From Myxococcales bacterium (lineage in GTDB: Bacteria > Myxococcota > Polyangia > Polyangiales > Polyangiaceae), in contig JAGQIY010000286.1 in NCBI GenBank assembly GCA_020430865.1, positions 1-6,307 of the forward strand: 6,307 nt of DNA, given 5' to 3'. The translations under genes and the position numbers were made by a program. The notes under the pieces are model-generated. The model was not told where the DNA came from, searched no databases, and worked only from the letters and a program-made list of their open reading frames with translations. Below are positions 1-5,705 of the stretch, piece by piece. The first letter of the stretch is position 1. Every line of letters begins with the position of its first letter.

Positions 1-529
1 CCCCGGTCAATTTCCATAAGAGAAAACTTTGAACGTCGCAGATGCGCGCGGTGCTGCGCAGCGCAGGACGCCGATCGAATAGATACGCGAGCTTGTAGAA
101 CGACGGGGTGGTGCAGGGGGGCTTGCCGCTCACGCGGTGCAGCGTCTCGCTACCCAGGGTCCTCACCGCGCGTTCGACCTGTGACGCCGCGCGTGAATCC
201 ATCCAGACCAGTGCTGGGCACAGAGGCTCCCCCTGGGCATCCGTGACGACCACCGTTTCGCGCTGGTGGGTGATGGCCAGGGCCACAACGTCCGCGACGC
301 GTTCGCCCAGCGCCTGGCTCAGCGCTTGGCACGCGCTGCCGAGGGCACGCCACCAGTCGTTCGCGTCCTGCTCCCAGCCTTCTGGTTCTGGATTGCTCAG
401 GGGGAACGCGGCCCGTCCTTCCGCGATCGGGCGTCCCGCTTCGTCCCCGCAGGTGCCCCACGCGATGGCCTTGCAGGCGCTGGTGCTGCTGTCGACACCA
501 ATCACGAGGTGGCTTTGCCGGCTGACCAT
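1..529 (-). CDS. FGGY-family carbohydrate/polyol kinase, N-terminal part (cut by left edge)
   Basis: ATP-dependent cytoplasmic kinase that phosphorylates a sugar or polyol. Only the first 176 residues (domain I, of about 500 usual) lie in the window; the frame is open to base 1. Seen: an N-terminal phosphate-binding loop at residues 10-20 (IGVDSSTSACK), then ITHQRET at 86-92, a Gly-Glu-Pro turn, and VWMDSRA at 108-114. All are in the family's order and spacing. The QRE (89-91) matches the Arg-Glu pair that contacts glycerol in glycerol kinase. However, WMDSR differs from the glycerol kinase WQCRR/WQDRR, and the stretch at 135-148 (GKPPCTTPSFYKLA) lacks the glycerol-kinase Tyr in PYFSGTK. A xylulokinase-like or other polyol kinase is therefore possible. 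The ATG at 529 is chosen because an in-frame TAA lies a few codons upstream; no strong Shine-Dalgarno is seen. The gene lies 38 bp downstream of the GpsA-like gene, probably in one operon. The catalytic Asp of domain II is outside the window. Confidence 0.88.
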   Translation of the reverse strand, partial: MVSRQSHLVIGVDSSTSACKAIAWGTCGDEAGRPIAEGRAAFPLSNPEPEGWEQDANDWWRALGSACQALSQALGERVADVVALAITHQRETVVVTDAQGEPLCPALVWMDSRAASQVERAVRTLGSETLHRVSGKPPCTTPSFYKLAYLFDRRPALRSTARICDVQSFLLWKLTG

Positions 530-567
530 GCCGCGAGCTTACCAGCTTTCTTCGTGTCGAACGCTCC

Positions 568-1641
568 TCAGTCTAGACCACCGAAGAAGCGCGGGAACGG
601 CACGCCGACCGGCACGTCCCGCTGCACCACGTCTGCCATGTGCATGAGCAACGGGAGGCTTCCGCGAGGCAAGCTGCCCGCGCGGGTGAGCCCCTCGCAG
701 GCTTCGCGCATCACGCGGAGGATCTCGAGACACTCCAGGGTGGCCCCTTGCATACGCTCGACGGCTTGCGATCTGCTCAAGCCGCTGCCGAGCAGCCGAC
801 CAAAGCGTCCGGTGCGGCCGCCGTTGCAGGTGACGTCGAGATCGCCGACGCCTGCCAACCCCGAGGCGGTGCGTGCCTGGCCGCCAAGGAGCTCTACCAG
901 TGTCTGCATTTCCAGCACTGCCTGAGCGAAGACCGCCGACTCGTGGTTGTGCATGGCCACCGAGCCCGGCTCACCGCCCTTCGCCTCGTGGATCCCCGCG
1001 GCAAAGGCGATGCCCATCGCGTACGCGTTCTTCAGCGCAGCGCAGGCTTCGACGCCCACGACGTCGTCCGAGGGGAAGGCATGATAGTAAGGCGTACGCA
1101 CCAGCGCAGCCAGGCTGCGAGTGACCTGCGGATCTCGGCCCGTCATCACCACACAAGTCTCCACGCGTCGAGCGAGCTCCCCGGCGATGCAGGGCCCGGC
1201 GACGGCCACCGGACTCAGCGACTCCAGCACGGCCTGGTGCCCCCTGGGCGCGACGCGGCGCAGCGTGTCGCTGAACACGTCGGGCAAGATCGAGAGCCGC
1301 TCGCCGTTCCACTCGAGTCCCTTGGTGATAGCCATCACCGGACGGGCGCCGAGGTGAGGCGCGAGGATCTCCGCCGCCCAGCGGATCCCCTGGGAACTGA
1401 CGCCAAGGCCGACGACCTCCGATCCATCCAGCGCATGTTCCAGCTCGCCGACGTGAAACGGACGGATCTCGGGAGGAAGCTCGTACTTGAGCGTCGGGTG
1501 GACTCCGTCTCGTTTCAGCCCGTCGATCAGCGCGTCGTCCAGGTGCGTGCCCACGAGGCGCACCTCATGACCAGCGTCGACGAGAGGAACACACCAGGCT
1601 GAACCCATCATGCCTGCGCCGAGAACCGTAATGATCGCCAT
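568..1641 (-). CDS. GpsA-type NAD(P)-dependent glycerol-3-phosphate dehydrogenase family protein
   Basis: Cytoplasmic dehydrogenase of 357 residues, a little longer than the usual 330-340. The classical reaction is dihydroxyacetone phosphate + NAD(P)H to sn-glycerol 3-phosphate. Seen in order: a Rossmann dinucleotide loop GAGMMG (8-13); TKG (106-108); GPCIAGEL (149-156), matching the family GPSFAxE; GVEACAALKNAYA (196-208) with the catalytic Lys204; and GLAGVGDLDVTC (261-272) with Asp267. It then has GGRTGRFG (274-281), where classical enzymes have SRNRRFG, so the Asn next to the substrate-phosphate Arg (276) is Thr277 here. A His-rich insert, MHNHESAVF (230-238), replaces the short family loop. 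The ATG at 1641 starts directly at the Rossmann strand; a GAGG lies 13 bases upstream, rather far. The partner kinase follows 38 bp downstream. I am sure of the family but less sure of the substrate: glycerol 3-phosphate or another polyol phosphate. The gpsA symbol is withheld for that reason. Confidence 0.9.
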   Translation of the reverse strand: MAIITVLGAGMMGSAWCVPLVDAGHEVRLVGTHLDDALIDGLKRDGVHPTLKYELPPEIRPFHVGELEHALDGSEVVGLGVSSQGIRWAAEILAPHLGARPVMAITKGLEWNGERLSILPDVFSDTLRRVAPRGHQAVLESLSPVAVAGPCIAGELARRVETCVVMTGRDPQVTRSLAALVRTPYYHAFPSDDVVGVEACAALKNAYAMGIAFAAGIHEAKGGEPGSVAMHNHESAVFAQAVLEMQTLVELLGGQARTASGLAGVGDLDVTCNGGRTGRFGRLLGSGLSRSQAVERMQGATLECLEILRVMREACEGLTRAGSLPRGSLPLLMHMADVVQRDVPVGVPFPRFFGGLD

Positions 1642-1738
1642 GGGCGGCTATTTGCCTCAATTGGCCGCCGCGACCAAGCGCTCCACGGGGACACCGCGCG
1701 ATTTGCTACTGAGACAGCCCAGATCGACGCCAGCCCCT

Positions 1739-1760
1739 CGCCCGCGCAGCCTGGCGGGCG
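1739..1760 (-). terminator. GC-rich hairpin after the AsmA-like gene
   Basis: A perfect 7-bp inverted repeat (CGCCCGC / GCGGGCG, 8-base loop) lies 7 bases past the TAG of the AsmA-like gene, in the 126-bp gap before the GpsA-like gene. No T-run follows on the minus strand, so it is not a classical intrinsic terminator. It could be a 3'-end stabiliser or pause site, or chance in GC-rich DNA. The rest of the gap (1642-1738) shows no clear promoter. Confidence 0.3.
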
Positions 1761-1767
1761 CGCAGCG

Positions 1768-3372
1768 CTATCTCGTGGGCGCTTCGGGCTTGGGTGCGTC
1801 CTGTGCCTTCTTCGGCTCACCGTTCGGCTGTGACTTGCCGAACGGAAACGGGAAGTCCTTTGCGTTCTGAGGCAAAGACGAAGGAAGTGGGGGCAGGCTG
1901 GAGGGAGGTGGCAGGGCCGAAGGCAGCCCCTTCGGCAGCTCCTTCAGTCCTTCGGGCAGGGGGATCTCCCCGAGCTGAGGAAAGTCTGCCAGGTTGGGGA
2001 TGGTCAGCGGCTTGAGCCCGCAGCCGATGCCAATGATCTTCGCGACCTTGGCCTCGGCCAGTCTGCGACTGTCCGCTTCGACCGCGACGGTCACGCCAAC
2101 GCTGCCTTTGAGCACTTGCTTGGTGAGCTTGCCAGCGAGCCTTCCGAGCTGGCCTAGACCCGAGAGCTCCTTCTCGACCGCCGCAGCCGCCAGATCAGCG
2201 CAGGGCAGGTTGCCCAGGAGCTTCATCAGGATCGTCGCGTGGTCGTCGACGCGCTCGATCTCACCGCTGCCCTTCAGCTTGAAGGCGCCGGCGCTGACTT
2301 TCGTTTCCGTGAGGGTTAGCCGTTTGCGCTCGCCATCACTGGCGAACTTGGTCTCGAAGAGCGTTCGATCACCGAACACGTAGCCGTCGAGTTCAGGGGG
2401 TTTGGGGGGGAGGTAGCCGATCAGCGACGCCTTGAGTTCACCATTGATCGGCCCCCCCATCACATCAGACTCGAAGTTGATCCGTGAATCCAACTCGACG
2501 AACACGTCCTTGGTCGGGATCGGCATGTCGAGGGGGCCCTTCAGGCGATCCAGCGGGAGCTTCGAGACGTGGAGCTCTGCGTAGGGCGAGTAGGCACCGC
2601 TTTGCTTCCCTGGCGTGTGCACGACCCTGAGCTTCACCGGGGATGCCTTGGCGTCTGCGGCTCCGAACGCCATGTCCACGCTCGCTGACTCTGCCGTCCA
2701 TGAGGCTCCGATCTTGCCCGTCTCCAGGCCGGCGATCCTTGCATTTTCCACGGAGAAAGCTGCTCCCGTGGGGATGGGTGCCACAGCGCCCCCCGTGAGC
2801 TCGAGCCAAGGCTCGCTGTCCTTGTCGGCGCGCCAGCGAACGTTGACGTTGCCTGCACGCATCGGGACCATGTAGTTCTGAGGGTGCTCGGCGGTCCACT
2901 GGGAGAGCTCCACGGTGAGCCGGGTAGCGGAGCCCGTGACCTGCACTTCGACGCCCGTGAGGTCGAAGGACGTCGGCTCGCGCTTCTCCAGACCAACCTC
3001 GAGGTTCTCGATCGTGCCTTCGATGCCATCGACGCCGATCAGCTTGAAGTGGGTTTGCTTCAGCCGGGCGCGCTGCAGACTGAACGGTACGCTGATGTCT
3101 TTTGGATCGATCTCCACGCCGCGTTCTCGCGCCTTGGCGATGATCAGCTTGCGTGCGTAGGGTTCCCACATCAGCACACCCGCCAACACGCCGAGGGCGA
3201 TCAGCGCGCCCAGCGCCGCCAGGGATAGCTTGATCCAGTAGCCAAGCCGCGAGCCCCGCGGGGGGTCGAGGCGCGGAGCGGGCTCGAGCGGCGGCTCCGC
3301 CTGACGTGGCTGATTCCCTTGCGGTTGTTCGCCTCCCTCCTCAGGAGCCTCCATGACTTGGGTGCCGGGCAT
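1768..3372 (-). CDS. Membrane-anchored AsmA-like protein of unknown function
   Basis: Protein of 534 residues that I cannot assign to a named family. Seen: a hydrophilic Pro/Glu/Gln-rich N-terminus (1-43), one hydrophobic segment at about 45-69, then a long region (about 75-440) of alternating short beta-like stretches rich in Val, Leu and Thr. It ends in a Pro/Lys-rich tail (about 450-534) with repeated LPxxL and Pro-Pro clusters. The single N-terminal membrane helix followed by a large beta-rich extracytoplasmic part recalls AsmA/TamB-like envelope proteins; this is resemblance by architecture only. Two Cys lie in the C-terminal half (in GNLPCADL and GIGCGLK). The start could be the ATG at 3372 or the one at 3354, as neither has a good Shine-Dalgarno. 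It is transcribed divergently from the lipoprotein gene and lies upstream of, and in the same direction as, the GpsA-like gene. Inferred location: inner membrane, with the bulk in the periplasm. Confidence 0.8.
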   Translation of the reverse strand: MPGTQVMEAPEEGGEQPQGNQPRQAEPPLEPAPRLDPPRGSRLGYWIKLSLAALGALIALGVLAGVLMWEPYARKLIIAKARERGVEIDPKDISVPFSLQRARLKQTHFKLIGVDGIEGTIENLEVGLEKREPTSFDLTGVEVQVTGSATRLTVELSQWTAEHPQNYMVPMRAGNVNVRWRADKDSEPWLELTGGAVAPIPTGAAFSVENARIAGLETGKIGASWTAESASVDMAFGAADAKASPVKLRVVHTPGKQSGAYSPYAELHVSKLPLDRLKGPLDMPIPTKDVFVELDSRINFESDVMGGPINGELKASLIGYLPPKPPELDGYVFGDRTLFETKFASDGERKRLTLTETKVSAGAFKLKGSGEIERVDDHATILMKLLGNLPCADLAAAAVEKELSGLGQLGRLAGKLTKQVLKGSVGVTVAVEADSRRLAEAKVAKIIGIGCGLKPLTIPNLADFPQLGEIPLPEGLKELPKGLPSALPPPSSLPPLPSSLPQNAKDFPFPFGKSQPNGEPKKAQDAPKPEAPTR

Positions 3373-3432
3373 GCCGGAGTCGGGTTTATCACAGCCGCCC
3401 TGGGGCTGCGCCCTCGGACCACCGCGTCCCTC

Positions 3433-3441
3433 TGCTACACT
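3433..3441 (+). promoter_or_regulatory. Extended -10 promoter candidate for the lipoprotein gene
   Basis: TGCTACACT reads as an extended -10 (TGn followed by TACACT, against consensus TATAAT). It lies 50 bases before the lipoprotein ATG, inside the 119-bp divergent intergenic region. No good -35 hexamer is visible at the proper spacing, which extended -10 promoters tolerate. This is a sequence match only; the start site is not known. Confidence 0.45.
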
Positions 3442-3480
3442 GGATCACCGACGTCTGGGTCGCCACACGTCGAGCAGCAG

Positions 3481-3487
3481 AAGGAGG
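3481..3487 (+). promoter_or_regulatory. Strong Shine-Dalgarno AAGGAGG deciding the lipoprotein start
   Basis: A near-perfect AAGGAGG lies 4 bases upstream of the ATG at 3492. It fixes this start over the later in-frame ATG at 3552, which would leave only eight residues before the lipobox Cys. Confidence 0.85.
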
Positions 3488-3491
3488 CCCG

Positions 3492-4997
3492 ATGGCTCGG
3501 AACTCGCTCGAATCGTACTTGCTCACGTGGGGAAGCCACGCAGCCGCGGCCATGGCTTGCCTTGGGCTCATGGCCTGCGGTGACGGGGACTCCGGCGGCT
3601 CAGGTAGCGGCGGCTCTGCTAGCGCAGGCAGTGACGCCAATGGCGGCAGTGGTGCCAATGGCGGCAGTGGTGCCAATGGCGGCAGTGGTACCAATGGCGG
3701 CAGTGGTGCCAATGGCGGCGCGGGCACCGGGGGTAGCTCCGGCGGCGGCAACGGGGGCAGTGGTGCCGCGCCTGGTGCCAAGCTGGACCAGCGCATCGAG
3801 ACGCATGAGGTGACCCTGCCGGAAGGGGTGCGAGCGGGCGCCAGCAACTGGCGCGTCTGGGGGCGCGGCTCCCTGAACGTGGCGCCCGTATTCACGGTGC
3901 CGCGCGGAAACTGCAGTAGCCTGGTCTGCTACACGACCGAGGCAGGGACTGCCAAGGTTGCAGAGATCGGACGCGACGGCGCGCTGGTCGCCACCCGAGA
4001 GCTGGCAAAGGACCGCGAATGCCGTGGCGTGGCTGCGGAGCCAGACGGCGCCTACGCCGCGCTCCTGTGGGATGACGCCGGAGACCGCATCTTCGTGCAC
4101 CGCTACGCGGCGGATGGCAGCGAACGCGGCGCCGCTACCGAGCTCACGAACAGCGACAACAAGCCCGACGATTTCGGCATCGGAGACAGCCGGCTGGAGT
4201 ACGGGGACGGAAGGTACGGTGCGTACTATCACGTGCACTCGGACTCGGGACACGAGGGGGACACACTGAAATGGGTCGACGCTGCGAGCGGTGCCGAGAG
4301 CACGGGCTGGGGCTGGGGTTGCAGTCACTCGATGAGTAACCTGTTGCGATTCAATGCTGCCGCGAACGTGTTCATGCCGGCGTGTGTGACGGACTGCTTT
4401 CCTGGCACGAGCGGCGACTTTGCCACTGAGGCGCGAGGCGGCATCTTCCTCAATCACAACAAGGGCAAGGTGATCGACATCGACGCGGGCTGCAACGGTA
4501 GCGTCGCGGGCGAGCTGGGCGGGGCGGCGATCGGGCCCGACGGGTTCAAGCTGGTGTGGAACTCTCACCAGGCGGCGATGACACTGGGCCAGCAATCCTA
4601 CGACTCCACGAGCATGAACCAGGACATCGGGTTCTCGGCGATCAGCGGGGCCACGGATCCTGGCGCCGTGGTGTGGCTGACCAACACCCCGGACGTCGAC
4701 GAAGCGGACTCCAGCATCGCACGCTTCTTGCCCGCCGGCGGTTCGCAGGAGCAATACCTCGTAGGCTGGGCGGAGGCTGGCAGTGGTCACAGGTACCTGC
4801 TTGCCCTGGTGGGCCCGGACGGCTCCTTCCTGGAGGGGCCGATCGACGTCACCAGTAGTGTCGCCTGGGGCCGCCGCGACGACCCCTTCCGTGCGGATGT
4901 AAATGGAGACGTGATCTGGAGCTGGTTCGATTCGCCGGGGAGCACCACCTTGCACGTCGCACGCGTCGTCTCGGGCAGCGACGACGGTTGCCAGTGA
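3492..4997 (+). CDS. Secreted lipoprotein with Gly/Ser/Asn repeat linker and Cys-rich, propeller-like domain
   Basis: Protein of 501 residues and unknown function. Seen: a signal peptide of 28 residues ending in the lipobox LMAC, so Cys29 should be lipidated after Sec export and cleavage by signal peptidase II. A flexible low-complexity linker (about 30-96) built largely of NGGSGA hexapeptides follows. The globular part (97-501) has recurring units of a short hydrophobic strand, a turn of the DGA/DGS/NGD type and another strand. Examples are EIGRDGALVATREL, RYAADGSERGAATEL, LVGPDGSFLEGPIDV and ADVNGDVIWSWFD. This pattern suggests a beta-propeller, by eye. Eight Cys (141, 146, 177, 277, 298, 302, 334, 500) could form up to four disulfides, fitting an extracytoplasmic fold. 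The core CSHSMSN...PACVTDCFPGTSGDF (277-310) looks like the most family-specific part. No catalytic motif is recognised. The linker probably spaces the domain away from the membrane. It is transcribed alone, divergently from the AsmA-like gene. Confidence 0.88.
   Translation: MARNSLESYLLTWGSHAAAAMACLGLMACGDGDSGGSGSGGSASAGSDANGGSGANGGSGANGGSGTNGGSGANGGAGTGGSSGGGNGGSGAAPGAKLDQRIETHEVTLPEGVRAGASNWRVWGRGSLNVAPVFTVPRGNCSSLVCYTTEAGTAKVAEIGRDGALVATRELAKDRECRGVAAEPDGAYAALLWDDAGDRIFVHRYAADGSERGAATELTNSDNKPDDFGIGDSRLEYGDGRYGAYYHVHSDSGHEGDTLKWVDAASGAESTGWGWGCSHSMSNLLRFNAAANVFMPACVTDCFPGTSGDFATEARGGIFLNHNKGKVIDIDAGCNGSVAGELGGAAIGPDGFKLVWNSHQAAMTLGQQSYDSTSMNQDIGFSAISGATDPGAVVWLTNTPDVDEADSSIARFLPAGGSQEQYLVGWAEAGSGHRYLLALVGPDGSFLEGPIDVTSSVAWGRRDDPFRADVNGDVIWSWFDSPGSTTLHVARVVSGSDDGCQ
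3639..3728 (+). repeat. 18-bp in-frame tandem repeat encoding NGGSGA
   Basis: The unit AATGGCGGCAGTGGTGCC occurs four times head to tail from 3639 to 3710. Three copies are identical and the third differs by one base (GGTACC, Ala to Thr). A diverged fifth copy is at 3711-3728. The unit is a multiple of three, so copy-number change keeps the frame. Near-identity at synonymous positions points to recent slippage or duplication rather than protein-level selection alone. Confidence 0.95.
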
Positions 4998-5029
4998 GGC
5001 GGCTCGAGCTGGATCCAGTGCTCCCTCAC
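4994..5029 (+). terminator. Imperfect nested hairpin at the end of the lipoprotein gene
   Basis: GTGAGG (4994-4999, overlapping the TGA stop) pairs with CCTCAC (5024-5029), and inside it GAGC (5006-5009) pairs with GCTC (5020-5023). The left arm has a 6-base bulge and the apical loop is 10 bases, containing part of the palindrome CTGGATCCAG (5009-5018). No T-run follows, so at best this is a non-classical terminator or 3'-end protecting structure. Confidence 0.3.
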
Positions 5030-5072
5030 CCCCAAGCCTCGACCCCTGAACCAGTCCAGAGTGAGCTGGCTC

Positions 5073-5087
5073 GCGCCCGATGGGCGC
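5073..5087 (+). other. Perfect 6-bp hairpin ahead of the acetyltransferase gene
   Basis: GCGCCC and GGGCGC flank a 3-base loop (GAT), ending 19 bases before the chosen acetyltransferase start at 5107. It contains the upstream in-frame ATG at 5080, which makes that ATG a poor start. It could act as part of a terminator for the lipoprotein transcript or as a leader stem-loop. No T-run follows, and chance in GC-rich DNA is possible. Confidence 0.35.
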
Positions 5088-5106
5088 TCCCCATGAGAAG
5101 ACCGAG

Positions 5107-5613
5107 ATGATTCGTGAAGCTGTTTCGGAAGACGCGGAGGTGCTGGCGCAGATCTACAATCACTATGTCGCCGAGACAGTGATCACCTTCGAGGAGGAAC
5201 CAGTGACGCGCGAGGAGATGTGGTCGCGCGTTTCCGCGGTGCAAGAACGCGGGCTGCCGTGGTTGGTCTTGGAGCTCGGGAACGAGCTCGTGGGCTATGC
5301 CTACGCCGCGCCATGGAAGCAGCGCTCGGCGTATCGCTTCAGCGTCGAGAGCAGCGTGTATCTATCGCCGAAGAGCGTCGGTGGCGGCTTCGGAAAGGAG
5401 CTGTACCAGGCCTTGTTCGCCAAGCTTCGTGAGGGGGACACTCACGCCGTGATCGCGGGGATCGCGCTGCCCAACGCCGCGAGCGTGGCCTTGCACGAGC
5501 GCTTTGGCTTCCGACCGAGCGGCGTATTCCGGCAGGTCGGGTACAAGTTCGAGCGCTGGGTCGACGTGGGCTACTGGGAGCTGGTGCTGGACTCCTGCGA
5601 GCTGCCTGCCTAG
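5107..5613 (+). CDS. GNAT N-acetyltransferase, phosphinothricin/methionine-sulfoximine type
   Basis: Cytoplasmic enzyme of 168 residues, normal for this GNAT subgroup (Bar/Pat, MddA, YncA/MnaT). Members transfer acetyl from acetyl-CoA to the amine of small amino acids or analogues such as phosphinothricin, methionine sulfoximine or methionine sulfone. Seen: IREAVSEDAEVLAQIYNHYV at 2-21; ITFEEEPVT at 26-34; GYAYAAPWKQRSAY at 63-76; VESSVYL at 80-86 with Glu81, which matches the proposed general base; IALPNAASVALHERFGF at 119-135; and GYKFERWVDVGYWEL at 145-159. In the acetyl-CoA loop the usual Q/R-x-x-G-x-G/A reads V91-G-G-G-F-G96, so the first residue is Val. The start at 5107 is chosen because family members begin MIRxA; GAGAAG lies 6 bases upstream. 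The alternative ATG at 5080 adds nine residues and sits in a hairpin. True substrate unknown. Confidence 0.92.
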   Translation: MIREAVSEDAEVLAQIYNHYVAETVITFEEEPVTREEMWSRVSAVQERGLPWLVLELGNELVGYAYAAPWKQRSAYRFSVESSVYLSPKSVGGGFGKELYQALFAKLREGDTHAVIAGIALPNAASVALHERFGFRPSGVFRQVGYKFERWVDVGYWELVLDSCELPA

Positions 5614-5690
5614 CGTCATTCAAAGCCTTGCTAGCACCCGCCTGGCAAGTCTCTTGCAGTGAGGGCACCGCCCGCGAAGTCGACGCGCGG

Positions 5691-5698
5691 GGGAGGAG
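5691..5698 (+). promoter_or_regulatory. Shine-Dalgarno GGGAGGAG supporting a TTG start
   Basis: GGGAGGAG lies 7 bases before the TTG at 5706 in the reading frame of the last gene, while the earlier in-frame TTG at 5628 lacks such a site. This supports the shorter protein starting with a non-ATG codon. Confidence 0.6.
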
Positions 5699-5705
5699 CG
5701 CCTGC

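Noticed and set aside
108..925. Two plus-strand open frames (108-647 and 266-925) over the kinase and dehydrogenase ends
   Set aside because: Low-complexity Arg/Pro/Ser-rich translations antisense to the FGGY kinase and GpsA-like genes, whose motifs are clear.
640..1602. Long open frame on the plus strand opposite the GpsA-like gene
   Set aside because: Antisense shadow of a gene with clear family motifs; it shows no recognisable motif, and open antisense frames are expected in GC-rich coding DNA.
3380..3400. GATAAA as a minus-strand -10 for the AsmA-like gene
   Set aside because: It lies very close to the start codon, matches the consensus weakly and has no -35 partner.
3639..3728. Repeat considered as a CRISPR-like or regulatory repeat array
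   Set aside because: The units are directly adjacent with no spacers, in frame, and encode the Gly-rich linker.
3600..4955. A 451-residue open frame on the minus strand opposite the lipoprotein gene
   Set aside because: Its end is the antisense reading of the 18-bp repeat (TTAAIG units), it has no motif or good start, and the plus-strand frame has a Shine-Dalgarno, lipobox and sensible domain layout.
5628..5705. N-terminal extension of the last gene to the TTG at 5628
   Set aside because: No Shine-Dalgarno at that TTG, while GGGAGGAG is well placed before the TTG at 5706; the extra 26 residues show no conserved character.
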